Of a stretch of DNA of 64,000 nt, positions 1 to 12,004 are shown piece by piece (within the stretch, counting starts at the first letter, position 1; each line of letters begins with the position of its first letter). This DNA is from Ophiura sarsii (taxonomy: Eukaryota > Echinodermata > Ophiuroidea > Amphilepidida > Ophiuridae): the NCBI GenBank assembly GCA_035610835.1, contig CM069450.1, positions 28,517,503-28,581,502 of the forward strand, written 5' to 3'. The notes beneath the pieces were generated by a model. The model made no database searches. It was not told the origin of the DNA and saw only the letters and a list, made by a program, of their open reading frames with translations. The translations under genes and the position numbers were made by a program.

Positions 1-203
1 CATTAATAATGTAGAAAGGGCTCATCAAAGCATAAAAAGATCCTTTCGGGAAGGACTATTCCTCACTTAGACAAGGTTTAAGTTATTTTGCGCATACCGA
101 CCTTAGAGTTGCAGCAGTATGTGATTATCCATTTAGCTATATATAAAATTTGAATATTACGCCTTTAACTAAATTTACCAATTTACTAACGAAATAAAGA
201 ACC
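1..203. other. Unassigned AT-rich DNA
   Basis: No ORF, repeat partner or inverted repeat was recognised here. Similarity to the second duplication copy begins at about 204 with the sequence CCAGCTGTCATTTGAC, so this stretch is outside the duplicated block. Confidence 0.4.
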
Positions 204-828
204 CAGCTGTCATTTGACTATCAGATCATAATCATTACAACAGATAAGGGAAAATTCCACCAAAATTGATGCCTGAAGGTAAAATAGTCTGACCCCTTCT
301 TAATTGCTTGCTTACAAACTGTAAGTAAGGACGATGCAAGTTCTTGTGCTGTTCCAACACTTGAGCCGGATCTCTGCTACTAAGGCATAGGGGCACGGTT
401 TTAGGCTATTAACCAGTCTGCTGCGGAACGAGAGCGCGTTCGGCTTGAGGGTGTGCTATTTAGTGACGCACTGTCGTCAATTCTTTAACCGACGATACAT
501 CAAGTGACAGGAGTCCGTCTTGCGCTGGGTGACAAATAAGTTTGATATTTCAATAGAAGGCGGGCTTGAGAACGGGACTGCGTTTCCAAGGGAACGGAGA
601 TTTTGGGTTCAAAATATGAGATACAATAATCTGACTAATTGCCGCGAAGGATTCTGATACCTAGGCTGCCTTCAAGTTGTCAATATGTTAATTTGTGTGC
701 TACTATTTATGGTTGAAAAGTGAAAATGCAATGATGTTTAATATTGACGGGTACGCGTTACCACGGTGACTAACTCCCGTCAATTTGTAGCGCCCTCAAG
801 TGAAACGAACTTTCGTCCCGGAGCTGAT

Positions 829-1046
829 CACTGTCCATATCCATGCGGCTTTTCGTTTAACTAAATAAAAAACATATTTTTCATTAACCTTTCTCACCGT
901 GATATCTCAAGAAATACTGAACCAAATACTTGGCATGTTTGTGTCTATTTTAATGCATTTTTCATAGTGATCCTTTTGACATATTTGAAACATTTTGTGA
1001 CATTTTGGAGTTTCTCTGCAGACGCCTGCGGCGTGGACAGTGTTAA
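829..1046 (+). mobile_element. TTAA-MITE copy 1
   Basis: One of at least 17 copies of a short non-autonomous element. The consensus left end is TTAACACTTTCCACGCGGC followed by TATTAGTTTTACC. The right end contains the palindrome GTCTGCAGACG and finishes GCCGCGTGGAAAGTGTTAA. This copy has a degraded left end (CACTGTCCATATCCATGCGGC) and a right end GCGGCGTGGACAGTGTTAA. Strand is set by which end carries GTCTGCAGACG (right = plus). The paralogous copy is at 18820-19040, so the insertion predates the segmental duplication. Confidence 0.8.
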
Positions 1047-1780
1047 GGAGGCACGAGTCTAGTGCTAATCTTATCCACATAGGGTTGTTGGAATTAGCAC
1101 GGGGACCATGTAGTTCAAGGCGAACTACCACTTTGGGGTGTTTTTTTCTTCTTCTCTTTTTCTTTTTTTCATCTGCTATGACAAATCAAATATACAAAAA
1201 ATATATGATTACAAATCAGTTAGAATACACAATGTGTGTGGATAACTGTTAGGGTAACATCGATAAGTAGACTATATATCACATGAATATGGTTATTATG
1301 CATAAATACAGGATGACGTACTAAAACATACACTGAATTACAAAATATAATATAATTCAATTATACAAAAAGCATGTGGAAAACCTTCCTATTTTTAGGT
1401 AGTTTGGGTTTCTAGCCACACTCACCCTTCTTGGGAACTGACAAGGTTACAATTTCTCCTTGTTAATCCATTCGGTTAACTCTATACAGTCTGTCTGTCT
1501 GTCAATGTCATCAAGTGAACAGGTGTATTTTCAGTTCGTCTGTGGCGATCTCTTCTAGTGGGCTCACAGGTGTATGTGTGGAACATGTCAGTTTCCACTT
1601 TCGAAATATTGTTTATTCTAGAGGATGCGTTCACTTATTTTCATTACAAACATACTGATTATGCACTCGACATTCTCGACACCGACATGGTGGTATTGTT
1701 GGTTTGCATGCCTTTCGGAGAATGTCTTGATAGTGCTCTACCATAGAATATATAATGTGTTAATAATAATTATTGTATAT

Positions 1781-2819
1781 GGCCATGTGTTTTGAACTCG
1801 ACACCCTTCCCGTTGCATGTCCAGATTTTTACATTTTACACCATCTGAGATTCTAATTAGCATATCGCAATAACTACTTGGTCTACCCCATAAAAAAAAA
1901 ATCTGAACGGTAATCTCACAAAGACTCCAAATAAGCTACTGGAATTTAAATAGGACCTTATGGTAACATTTGTGATTAAGAATGTTCAAAATATATCGAT
2001 TTTTCATATTTTGATTAAAGCTCAATAATAATTTTATACCGATCCCAATCATAATTTTACTGTGCATATTAGTTCCTCATGCAATTACCCATCAGAAAAA
2101 AATGGTTGTCAATGGTAACTTGTTGAAATATACTATATCGGGAAGTAAATGAGCACAAACGTTTAAATTTCATATTTATTAGAGATAAAAGTATATTTTT
2201 GGGAATATGCACCCTATCCTGATTTAAACGGCATTTTTTCATTCCCTATTTGAGAGCTTTCCAAAAATGTATAATTTTGCTATCATCGGTTGAATACTTT
2301 TGTTGATATAGTCATGTATGTAAAACCGATGAATTAGAGCAAGTTCACTGTGTAGCGAATAGGGAGAAAGGACAATGCAATCGATTCATGATTACAATTG
2401 TTACATAATAGTTGTCACGTTTGTTGAAACAGAATCTTATAGAATATTAAATAATCTATAAAATGAGAGCAACATCATATTTATACCATACAGGGATGAG
2501 GAGTTATGGTTAATTGAACGTAGAATTGGGAACGTTTTCTATATTCCCCATATATATTGTACACAGCGCCACCGCCACCGCCGCCGCCACAGCCACCACC
2601 CTGACTTTCACAATATAATTAATCATATCTCAGCCAATCAGTTATAGAAATACCTGATTTATTCACACAATGTAGCTAGATAAATAGGCTTTCAAATGAC
2701 ACCTCAACTATAGCTCTACCACATTTAGTTGTTGAGTTAATAGAGAGAGATGGATGGTTCGTCACCAAAAATGCAACGCCACCACCCTTTTTGGGTGGTA
2801 AGTTCAAAACACATGGCAA
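1781..2819. mobile_element. GGCC-ended non-autonomous DNA transposon, copy 1
   Basis: The left end is GGCCATGTGTTTTGAACT and the right end is AGTTCAAAACACATGGC, giving inverted termini of about 18 bp. There is no coding capacity. The interior has a (CCACCG/CCGCCA)n stretch near 2567-2597 and the hairpin CCACCCTTTTTGGGTGG close to the right end. It is the alpha-copy orthologue of 19511-20459, and an independent insertion of the same element is at 45640-46697. The superfamily is not recognised; a 4-bp TSD is inferred from the third copy. Confidence 0.8.
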
Positions 2820-3784
2820 CATAAAACAACACGTGAACAAATGTTTGGTTGAGTGTTATGATTGTTGTGTTTGTTTGGCTGAGGTGATTCCAAAGCGGTA
2901 AATAATTTGAGTCCTTGCTGACCTAATCACAGTTATAGTCAGAAATAGTATTTAAATGATTAAAATTGGGATCTTATTCAGATTTAATGACTACTATTTA
3001 ATACCAAAGTGCAATAGTTTAGGTTCATTTTGAAAGTTTTGAGGACATAGAGCTATTGAAATCCAGGACGGAATTTCTTATACCCAACTTGCACTAAAAA
3101 GATAACAACTCATCTCATAACTTTCCAGTTCTCAAATAATTTTGAATTTGATGGTAGACAACTATTTATAGTCAGTCGTTTATAAGAAGTTCGGAGAAGA
3201 GACAAAATTGACTGTCAGCTTACATCCCACTCACGACCACTTAATATGTTTGTAATGTTACTCGTGCCAGACGATCTATCAAGTCGTACCTCTGCAGGCG
3301 AGACAATAACTTACCGCAGCATGTCAATTCATTATTGGCAAAGGAAATTAAAATCCTCACGCTACCTCTAAAAGTAGTATATTTTCGTTTACACGTCAGG
3401 AATGAAAATTGCAATTTGTTTTGGTCATCCATTACACCTGTAGAATCACACGAGATTCGTGATCATCTGTAGTGTCAGTGCAGTAAGCGTAACTATACGT
3501 AATCCTGGAAAAAAGTCTTGGAACGCTCACTCGTTAACAACGGTAAACTATCACCCCTTTTCCCCCGTGCAATGTTTAAGAATGTTAATGTCTTCAGCAA
3601 TTGTTCAAGGTGTCCCAACATTGATCGATGGGGTGTGGGAAAGGGAAAATTGTTTGACTTAAAAGTCTTATTCAAAGTTTAACAAAAATAAACATCATTT
3701 AATGATCATTTCTGCACGTAATGATCCATACGTCTAAAGCGTTCCAAGGTATTTCTCAAGGATTGTAGGGTCTTCAATTTTTGT

Positions 3785-3965
3785 TGGTGGGTGGTGGGGG
3801 TGGAGTGGGGGGGGGCATAAAGGGGGAAAGCCTTCTGGCAGGGGGTGGGGGGGGGGGGGGGGGCATAACCGACTATTTTGTATATAATTATATACATATA
3901 GTTTGTAATTTCATTTGGGGGACACCAGAGGGAAAGCCTTCTGGCAGGGGTGGGGGGGGGGGGGG
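3785..3965. repeat. G-rich tract with a duplicated short unit
   Basis: Two long G runs (3785-3863 and 3947-3965) are each preceded by AAAGCCTTCTGGCAGGG, so a roughly 100-bp unit appears twice. Beta has only one such unit with G runs at 22025-22063 and 22089-22099. The runs could form G-quadruplexes, and their exact length may be affected by sequencing error. Translated reading frames here are glycine or proline artefacts. Confidence 0.75.
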
Positions 3966-4145
3966 CTATGGTTACGCCCCTGTATCAGTGACACCCTGGA
4001 GAAAGAGATTATGACTGTTGATGTTTTTGAGAAGCACACAATGGGATTGTCATTTTCATTAGACAATATGATACAAGGAAGATTTCGATCCAACACAACA
4101 CAATTCATTTTTATCTTTGCACGGTCTGTCATTTGCGAGGAGAGG

Positions 4146-4431
4146 CTCGACCTGGTACCTTTTTTTTCTATTTCTCGCCCCTGGTGTTAGCGATATGTGT
4201 TTTTCTTCTTTAACAAGACATAACTGCACAAACAAAAACAATAATCACAATTGCAAATACAAATTAGAAATTACCAATGACAAGACTCATTCTTCAAGCT
4301 TATAGGTCTCAGATTACCAGCCCACTATAGAGTCCACTCGGTGGTGAACACAATGGTGGAATATTGAACTCCCGATTACGTGTCCATTGGGCTTGTAACT
4401 AAAACCCAAACCGCATTAAATGGGACTATTC
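4146..4431. other. 285-bp segment present in alpha, absent from beta
   Basis: The flanks GAGGAGAGGCT and ACTATTCCATAATA are joined directly in beta near 22276. The segment here has no recognised inverted repeats or coding potential. It may be an insertion in alpha or a deletion in beta with short microhomology (CT) at the join. Confidence 0.6.
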
Positions 4432-4987
4432 CATAATATTGTGTAACTAGTTCGACTCTCTCTCTGCACAATATGACAGATCATGCATTGTAAAATGATG
4501 CAACGATTTTCATTCAATCTGATTTCGGTTCGAGGCTCTTCTCGCAAATAGCGGATCCATGCAAATATACGGTGTTAGCCCCCACTTTCCCAGTCTCATC
4601 GCGCAACATGGGATATGATTTCGAAAAGTTTCTCGTTGTAATCCCTTCCTGCTGGAAGAAAGTGACCGAATGTAAAGGGGTGTCTCGTGTGATGCAAGTA
4701 AATTTGCAAAATACTCTCGTTGGTTTCTTTGATGCCACGTATTGGCTGAGACACCTCTCTAAATACAATAACTTACCTTAATTCATCAGCGACGCCGCCT
4801 ATTGACGGTAGTGTCTCAATTGCTTACTTTTAATAATATTTATTCAAGACTTTCATATATCAGTTTTCAACAGCAGGACATCGATGGACGTTGAGTAAAG
4901 TGCGATCGATCTTTAATGTTTAAGGACTCCCGATAAAGATAATTATTGAGTTTTAAAAAAAAGGCAGTGTAGTTCAAATTACGCATT

Positions 4988-5248
4988 TTAACGCTTTCAA
5001 CTTGGCTATTAGTTTTACCATATACAAAACAGATTGTTCAAAAACCGTTCCCAACTTTCAAAGCCTATCTCAAGGATTACTGAGCCAATGCTAAGCACGT
5101 TTATACTAATTGTAATGCATTTATCATGGTGATTCCAAATATGGTAATGACATTCAATAGTTTTGACATTTTTGAAGCATTTTGTGATTTTTATTATTTT
5201 TATTTTTTGAATGTCGTCTGCAGACGCCTGCCACTTGGAAAGTGTTAA
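4988..5248 (+). mobile_element. TTAA-MITE copy 2
   Basis: Near full-length copy, TTAACGCTTTCAACTTGGC to CCACTTGGAAAGTGTTAA, with the internal AATGTCGTCTGCAGACGCC. Its paralogue at 22862-23158 is altered by an inverted duplication at the left end. TTAA is present at both termini. Confidence 0.85.
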
Positions 5249-6085
5249 AGGTGACTTTTTTGAGCAATTTCAATGAGCGGACATTTTTCTGGTTAAGCGA
5301 CAGACCTTTGCATAACATATTGCTGAAATAGCGGAGAGTTCACTGAGTGTTTTATCTCCTTTTATTCTCAGATATAAAAACACAACATTTTGAGACACTT
5401 GGTGTGCCCAGAGAACCGTGAGGGCACCGGTAAGATCGCTTCTGTGACATCCCTAGAACAAAAGCCTCCACACCATGCCATCACAATACATTAAAGCTTG
5501 TCGGGAAAGAAGTATACTGGGATCCCTTAAAAGGTAACTAACTGTTACATCAATGCACTACGATTACCTCTGTTGAGTCAACAATTGAGAGAAATCTTAA
5601 ATCAGTTAATACCCGTCTCGAATATTGATTTAGGGAATCTCACATATCATATTACATGCTAACATTAACACATCGATTAATTTCCCAAGACACAAATAAA
5701 ATAGATATAAAAATAAAAAGAGGTTGAAAAGATTTTTTTGATAATCATGACGCGAATAAGCGATTCATTCTAAGGCTAAACAAAAACGGTCTCTATCCAA
5801 AAGTGGGCGATGAGGGCATCATCTCTCTCCGAAAAGGCACACATTCCTATACAAAATACCGTTTTCACTACAAATTCCTCCTAGTCCCCTACAGCATATG
5901 GTCTTATTTTGGAGAATTCGGACAGTTAACAAGCCATATATTAATGCTTTAATTTAAAGGTTATTTAAAATCAGTAATAAGTATCACAAATCTAAGATAT
6001 ACGTTTAACTTAACGAGTAAATGTCGTCGTCACAATGAGTCATTCATACAAATTGAATGGATACTTTTAAGTAATGATGCTTTTA

Positions 6086-7089
6086 GTGCTTTATACAGAT
6101 CCAGAAAACGAAGTTGACGAGGATGAGATGCTGATCTACCTTTATGGATGCGCGAAACAAGGACAGTGGCTGCGATGGGACTCTGCCATGCAAGTGGACA
6201 CATCATGGAAGAAACTCCTGTATGTTTGGACACCAGAACTCCTGTCGTTCCAGATAAATGCCATCCATGACCAACTCCCAACACCAACTAACCTGAGACT
6301 CTGGGGCAAGACAAATATGGGATTGTGCCAGTTATGTCACCACCGAAATTGTACTCTGCTCCACATCCTGAACTGTTGCAGCTTTTCCTTAGAAAATGGA
6401 AGGTACAATTGGCGCCATGACCAAACATTGAAAGCAATTGTATCAGGACTGATACCATATGTCGATGAAGCAAACAACAACAGACCATCGACATCCCAGT
6501 CTCAAAGTTTCAGTCCTACCATAGCATTGCAAACAGCAGATGACGCAAAATACCGTAATCCAGTCTTGCCGTACAGAAAGCCAAAAGAGACAGACATCCT
6601 GAAAAATGCCAGTGACTGGAAACTCCTGGTGGATGAAGAGCACTCGCAGATAGTATTTCCTCCAGAAATTGTTGAGACGGCCAAGCGACCTGACATTACT
6701 ATTTTCTCAACTCAGACTAAAAATGTCATCATCATTGAATTGACAGTCCCAGCAGAGGAAAACCTTGCAAATGCTTTCGCCAGGAAGAAATGTAAATACC
6801 AATACCTTGTAGCAGAAGCAGGGGGATTTATAGTACCACGATCAGCAAATGTCTTGCCTCACAAGGAATCCCCAGCGGGAAGAGAAAACCAATCTTAGAC
6901 ACAGCAGCCAAAACAACCTTGCGAGCAAGCTACATTATCTGGCTTTGCAGAAGCACTAAGGCGTTCAGACAAGCGGAGTTGATTCCACCTCCAACCATAT
7001 GCCATGAGAGAAGTGGGACGGTTGAGCGCTCACAAAACCGGTTTAACCCGCCAAAGTCTGGTCCGCAGCCTAGAGACCTCAGAGCATAA
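6086..7089 (+). pseudogene. C-terminal fragment of R2/NeSL-type reverse transcriptase with restriction-like endonuclease, frameshifted
   Basis: The open frame continues from flanking DNA (an ATG at 6074 belongs to the flank) to a stop at 6896-6898. Numbering from that ATG, the fragment shows: the post-RT region ending LPTPTNLRLWG; a CCHC knuckle C85-x2-C88-x8-H97-x3/4-C; the adjoining GRYNWRHD motif (110-116); and the endonuclease core KRPDITIF (D207), IIIELTVPAEEN (E222) and ARKKCKYQY. This order is characteristic of R2/NeSL-clade LINEs with a PD-(D/E)XK nuclease. The usual C-terminal motif (ASYIIWLCRST) is found in the +1-related frame, ending at a TAA at 7087-7089, so a single-base frameshift near 6865 has broken the gene. 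The reverse transcriptase palm is missing, so it cannot transpose by itself. Confidence 0.8.
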
Positions 7090-7264
7090 AATTATCTAAA
7101 TGTACACAGATGAAGATGATGAAGAAAAGCTATATTATGCAACACGGTGATTTTTCACAATAGTCATTTTCAACGAGAACTACTTCAGGAGTGCTCATCT
7201 TAATAAGGGTGAAATTACGGCTCCGAAGGTGACTACACTGGTAATCTACCAATGAATTATTCTT
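6086..7264 (+). mobile_element. 5'-truncated R2/NeSL-type LINE insertion
   Basis: Comparison with the empty paralogous site in beta (around 23985-24000, ATGATGCTTTAAGTTACGTACG) places the extra sequence between about 6086 and 7264. It comprises the C-terminal coding part of a restriction-like-endonuclease LINE (to 7089, with one frameshift) and a short 3' UTR ending in a GATGAAGATGATGAAGAA tail at about 7105-7126. A further 140 bases have no counterpart in beta and no recognised origin. No clean TSD is visible. The 5' truncation is typical of target-primed reverse transcription. Confidence 0.8.
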
Positions 7265-8190
7265 CGTACGTAACCTGTATATCAAAAATTGCTTACATCC
7301 ACAAGGGCATCAATATGATAACACATTATCTTGATGCCAATAAAATTATTACTAACAAGTAAACTTTTCTTACCATATTTTAAAAGTTCCAAATTTCAAA
7401 TTGAGTTTGAAAACAAGATGGCTTCTTTTCACTATTACTAATAATTATAAGTTGTATCAATCCACTCTATGCACAGAATGTTGTTTCTCGTGAACCCATA
7501 TTGTAACGGGGAAGTAGTTGTGACCGTAGGCATTTGTCACGCTGATGATACTTTAACGTTACGAGACATTTATGGGTCAAGATAAATGCGATACGTTATT
7601 GAAAAATGTCATATGATTCGCTGTTAGATACACAGCTTAAAGGCATAAATCCATTTTGTATTATACATTTTTAATGATTTGAAAATAATACTGAGGGAGT
7701 TAACAAGTGAATAATCTTAAGTTATGATGCTTTTTGTAACCTGTATATCAAAGATACTGCCACATCCAGAAGGGCATCAATATGATAAAACATTGTCTCG
7801 ATGCCCCAAAAATACTAACGAGTAAACTTTTCTAACCATATTTCAAAATTTCAAAATTTCAAATTGGGTTTTACAAAATGATAGATGCTTCATCACTATT
7901 TATACTACTATAAGAAGTTGAATCAATCCACTCTAAGCACAGAATGTTGTTTTTCGTGAACCCATAATGTAACGGGTAAGTAGTTGTGACCGTAGGCATG
8001 TGTCACGTTGATGATACTTTAACGTTACGAGACAATTAATGGGTCAAGATAAATGCGATACTTTATTGAAATATTTTATATTGGATGCACAACTTAAGGC
8101 ACAAGTGCATTTCAAATAATACATTTTGTATTTTTTGTAAATAATGCTGAGAAGGTGACGGAAACAAGAAGTGACATTAATACCGTATGC
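7265..8190. repeat. 466-bp tandem repeat, two units
   Basis: The landmark TGACCGTAGGCAT starts at 7521 and again at 7986, a period of 465. Each unit contains AACCTGTATATCAAA, CACATCCA(C/G)AAGGGCATCAA and ACTTTAACGTTACGAGACA. Beta has three units (landmarks at 24243, 24710 and 25177), and delta retains part of one near 53708-53900. No coding potential is evident. Copy number has changed since the segmental duplication. Confidence 0.85.
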
Positions 8191-9032
8191 TTTTTAGATG
8201 CACATAATAACAAATTGACCTGATAAGTGTGTGCCTATTTTCAAACAATTTGTGTTAACATGGTTAATGATACTGTATCATTTCAAAACGACTGCAGGGT
8301 TCATATGGTCACTCTTATAATTTGAATGTGACGATTTGACTATAGTTTGATCAATTTTAAATTGGCGAATCCTCCTTAAAGCAGCGAATTAATACAGAAC
8401 GCGGGCGAGCAGGAAGGTAACAAACGAACTGTGCCTCATTATTATTATTATTATTATAAGAAAAAAAGACCAATGCGCTGTACTCATATGCGTGCCGCGT
8501 TCGTGCGACTCAAATCACGTTCGTGTGACCATAATCGTGCGCGTACACTTGGATTACCTTTGCTCGCGGAGAGATAAAACGGAATAATATTTCTCGCCAA
8601 TTTGGAACTGATTGAACTATAGTCATAATTTGTATTTCCTGCAATGAGTCCAATGGATTTTATTACATGAATCTTGAAATTAAGAATTGATCAAAATAGT
8701 TAACCTATCATTGAAACACTGTTTTAGTACGACCACGTCGGACATTTTAAGTTTTCGGCAGGGGTCCCAGTATTCCGTATCTTTAAAACTATTTTCCCAA
8801 AATTAAATGGGATGAAAATCGTGAAAGCTGTTGTCATGTGACAGTATTTGAGCGTTACTCACTCCTCTTTATATACAGAGGTCGTGTGAAAACCGTATAC
8901 ACATTCAGCTTTAGCATCTCCTAATGAGATCTTTCATTTTCAATACCCAAATGATCACCTCGTTTGATTCGTTGTGCATATTAAGATTAAAAAACAACAT
9001 AGCGGTCGCCGGTGTCCTTGCTCTCTGGCATA

Positions 9033-9110
9033 TTGACACTTTCCACGCGGTAGTCGGCTGCAGACTACAGCTCCAAAATTTCACCAAAAAAAATCAAAAA
9101 TGTTAAAAAT
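9033..9110 (-). mobile_element. TTAA-MITE copy 3, truncated
   Basis: Begins TTGACACTTTCCACGCGG with the palindromic CTGCAG segment and breaks off at about 9110, where the segmental duplication also ends. The other end is lost. Confidence 0.7.
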
Positions 9111-9937
9111 AACTAAAGCAACGTATGCGTACATTTTACTTAACAAGCATCCGTTGATCAATTATTTTCTCCCAATTAAAAGTGAAATAATTAAGACATT
9201 ATTTTGTGGATGGTATGGAAAGAATATTTATTGTGCTTTGCAATGACACCAAATCGGTTATTTTATGACGAGAAATGTAGAAACGGTGATAATATAAACA
9301 TCATTAACAATGTAAAAATGTCACACTTCCTCAAAATACGGGGTTCCAATTCGTGGCACACGACCTTGATCACTAATGAAATGTCTTCGTCAAATGAAGG
9401 AATTCATCTGAAGCGATGATTCTTTACGAATCTTTTGAGAGTATCATTGATAGAAAACTCAAAGAGTTTAATCCGGGTATTTGTGCGAAAAATAAACCTG
9501 ACTCCAACTGTGTACCCCGTGGATTGTGTATCCGTTGTGTATACATGTATGTCATTTCACATTCTAGTTATTAATATCAATATGCGATTAGTACGGGCTT
9601 TGATTCAGGTTTACCCATGCGCACCTCTCTGTATGTTATCTTGCATTCAATTTTGATAGTCTAAGATAAAAATATGTTATTCGTTCGATCCATAACATCT
9701 GCTCATGAAATGAAGGAATTTTAAAAGATTTCGACTGAAGATTATAGTATATACTGCCATGAGAGACTCTTGTTAAAACTATGGGCCCGAGGTGACTGCA
9801 ATAGTGCTATTTTGCTTCGGGGCGCAGAGGCTCGAATACAGGCAGTATATACTTGTTTTATATTAGATCAAATTCAAAAATCATCCGGTAAGTTCCAATC
9901 TCCTTCAGTTAAAAAAAGTTAAAAAGATCTATTCAAA

Positions 9938-10060
9938 GGCAGTGCATCGAACGATCGTCACGCTGCGCCCGGGGATGCAAATCGCGCGCCCTCTCGCGTC
10001 ACGCGGAGTACAACGCGCGTGAAACTACCGGCGCACAGTGCGCCGTAAATAGTCTTCTTG
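9938..10060. other. CpG-rich patch
   Basis: This stretch is full of CG dinucleotides (GCGCCC, CGCGCGCC, CGCGTCACGCGG, AACGCGCG), in contrast to its AT-rich surroundings. It lies in a segment of D1 absent from D2. No promoter or gene was identified next to it. Confidence 0.5.
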
Positions 10061-10239
10061 GGAGCCGTAAATAGTACTTTTGGCAAAAAGGCGTGTTTAT
10101 TTTTGATCATGTGACCCATTTTTAACCAATTAATGAGCAAGAATATATGAATGACGTTTATAATACTCCTCCCACCCATAACCACTCAATATTTGAACAA
10201 TTTCGCTCACTACAGACGCCAGAATCTCCATCAAATACC

Positions 10240-10858
10240 CAAATACCTGATCAGTAACTGACCAGATAATTTTTTTACTCTTTTAGGAGTATATTTTTAC
10301 GTAGGATCTATAGTTTTAGAGTCAAAACTCTAAAACTATAGATCCTACGTAAACATATTAAATTATAAAGTTGTAAAAAAATGTATTGTCTTTAATTTGA
10401 GACTAGAACGCTACATTGAAATGGATAGAACAAAGTGTAGTTTACATTTTCATACTTGGGTTTTGAACACGCAGAACAGTGTGACAGGTATATATATGGG
10501 CTGCATTGATCAATCGAAGTATCCCCAATCCTCATCTTACTATCGACCCATGAGTTGTCGCTAACAGTTAATCAATCATCTGCCTGTTGCAAGCCCGAGC
10601 CTGCGTGTAGACGAACAAAATGTTATAATGAAAAACGGACTTTGTTGTGGTTTTGGGCACATAATTGAGTTGTAAAAATAGCAACCTTTTTTTTTTAAAT
10701 GTATGACTTATATTTATAATTTAATAATATCCATTCAATCTTCAGGTGTAATATATCAAATTAAGAAGACGATATTTCCTTACAACCTTATATTTTTACG
10801 TAGGAGCCATAGTTTTTGAGGTGAGAGCATATTTATTACCTGGTCAGTTACCTATTTT
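10240..10858. mobile_element. Candidate fold-back element inserted in D1
   Basis: D2 is continuous where D1 has this segment. The ends carry GTAACTGACCAGATAAT on the left and ATTACCTGGTCAGTTAC on the right, an imperfect inverted pair. Inside, TACGTAGGATCTATAG at 10301 forms a near-perfect hairpin with its complement (about 10300-10352), and TTTTTACGTAGGA recurs at about 10793. No ORF is present. The superfamily is unknown. Confidence 0.55.
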
Positions 10859-11177
10859 GATGATTGTATATATTTTGCACGTCAATTTATTATTTGGAAA
10901 GGACATTCAAACCGCATCATTCCTCTAGAAATAGTTCATTTTCGTGGAGAACACAGGAAAAGGAAAAATTTAATTTGCTTCGCTTATCCATTACACTTGT
11001 AAACGAAAGGGGCAAGTGTCAAGTCATTGTATTATGTATGAGAAACAGTATTAACGAGACACTTGCGTAATGAATGGTTACAAAAAACTTTTATCAAGAT
11101 TAGCACTCTGAGTCTTATGAATTATTTTAAAGTAAAAATGTATAGTATTTTAATTTATTGAATAACAAGAGAACTTA

Positions 11178-11315
11178 GGGCTGATATCCAAACTCTCAGC
11201 GGTGTTACACCGGTATTACACCGATGTTATACCGGTATTACACCGATATTTGTAATACCGGTATAACAGCGGTGTAATACCGGTGTAACACCGCTGAGAG
11301 TTTGGATATCAGCCC
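11178..11315. mobile_element. PIF/Harbinger-like hairpin MITE, copy 1
   Basis: This 138-bp element is one nearly perfect hairpin. The ends are GGGCTGATATCCAAACTCTC and its complement, flanked by TTA at 11175-11177 and 11316-11318. Each arm consists of 11-bp imperfect repeats of the type GTGTTACACCG, GTATTACACCG and ATGTTATACCG. The 3-bp TTA TSD and G-rich ends match the PIF/Harbinger pattern. A sister copy is at 38493-38645. Confidence 0.85.
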
Positions 11316-12004
11316 TTATTGAGTTGTAAAAATGGCAACCATTTTTTAAAAATGTATGACTATTATTTTACACGGATTCAAGTTCATGAGAAATATTTCC
11401 CTTTCAGAATACTGAAAAATATGCATTCATTATGAAATGGAAAGTTTTTAGTATACCGGGTTAAACACAAGACTTTCTTACCGACCTATGCAGCTAATGG
11501 ACGTTGTATCAGTGTTGCCTATCTTCACAAAAAGATAACAATGGAGCTTATTTTACTAATCATCTACATGGATGCCTGATAGAGCCGAATGATAAAAAGT
11601 AATTTGTGCACTCTGACATAGCTTATTTGTAAGTGAATATAAGTATAATACATTTACCTTGTCTTGATCAATATCTATTCAACTTTTGATTCAGTTGCTT
11701 TGATTATTATTCGTTGCGTTTACCATTTCCCGACCTACCATAAACATCGGAATAACTCTGTCGCGTTTTCATTTTTTTTGAAGAAGATTTATGTTTTTAG
11801 AAATTACAAATTCGTCACCTTAATGACCTAAATTGACCCTATGTGACCCCACTCTGAAATATCTATCCATGCCACCAGACTTTGTCTTTTTGATATCAAA
11901 ATTAGTTAAATTATAAACCTCAGTGTATTCCAGTGTGATTTGATCATCCTTTGGAATCTAAAAAATAAAAATAAAAAAAAAAAACTTTGAGAGCATCATT
12001 TTTA

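Larger units (their letters stand above)
204..9110 (+). repeat. Segmental duplication copy alpha (block A)
   Basis: This block is collinear with 18359-26440. Long runs match nearly base for base, for example 2821-3130 against 20461-20765, where about ten differences are visible in 300 bases. Differences by insertion are obvious. Alpha alone carries the LINE fragment at 6086-7264 and about 285 extra bases at 4146-4431. Beta alone carries a 635-bp element at 21208-21842, a third 466-bp tandem unit and a LINE tail at 25650-25912. No host coding sequence is seen. The block ends inside a truncated TTAA MITE at about 9110, after which the sequence becomes unique. Confidence 0.9.
9455..11130. repeat. 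Local duplication D1 (paralogue of 12005-12640)
   Basis: CTCAAAGAGTTTAATCCGGG, TGTACCCCGTGGATTGTG and GCACGTCAATTTATTATTTGG recur in order at 12009-12420. D1 carries two extra segments: about 9755-10165 (including a CpG-rich patch) and about 10240-10858 (inverted-repeat element). Part of the same sequence is more distantly related to 3205-3460 in block A (shared CCACTCA(C/T), CAATTTATTATTTGG-like and CATCCATTACAC runs). Confidence 0.75.

Noticed and set aside
3241..3432. Minus-strand ORF of 63 codons repeated at 20879-21070
   Set aside because: The similarity is explained by the segmental duplication. More distant relatives at 10880 and 12400 do not keep the reading frame.
6443..6696. Minus-strand ORFs within the LINE fragment
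   Set aside because: Shadows of the plus-strand endonuclease reading frame.
11178..11315. CRISPR-like or satellite array because of short repeats TTACACCG
   Set aside because: The repeats are 11-bp imperfect units within a terminal-inverted-repeat hairpin flanked by TTA, in eukaryotic sequence.
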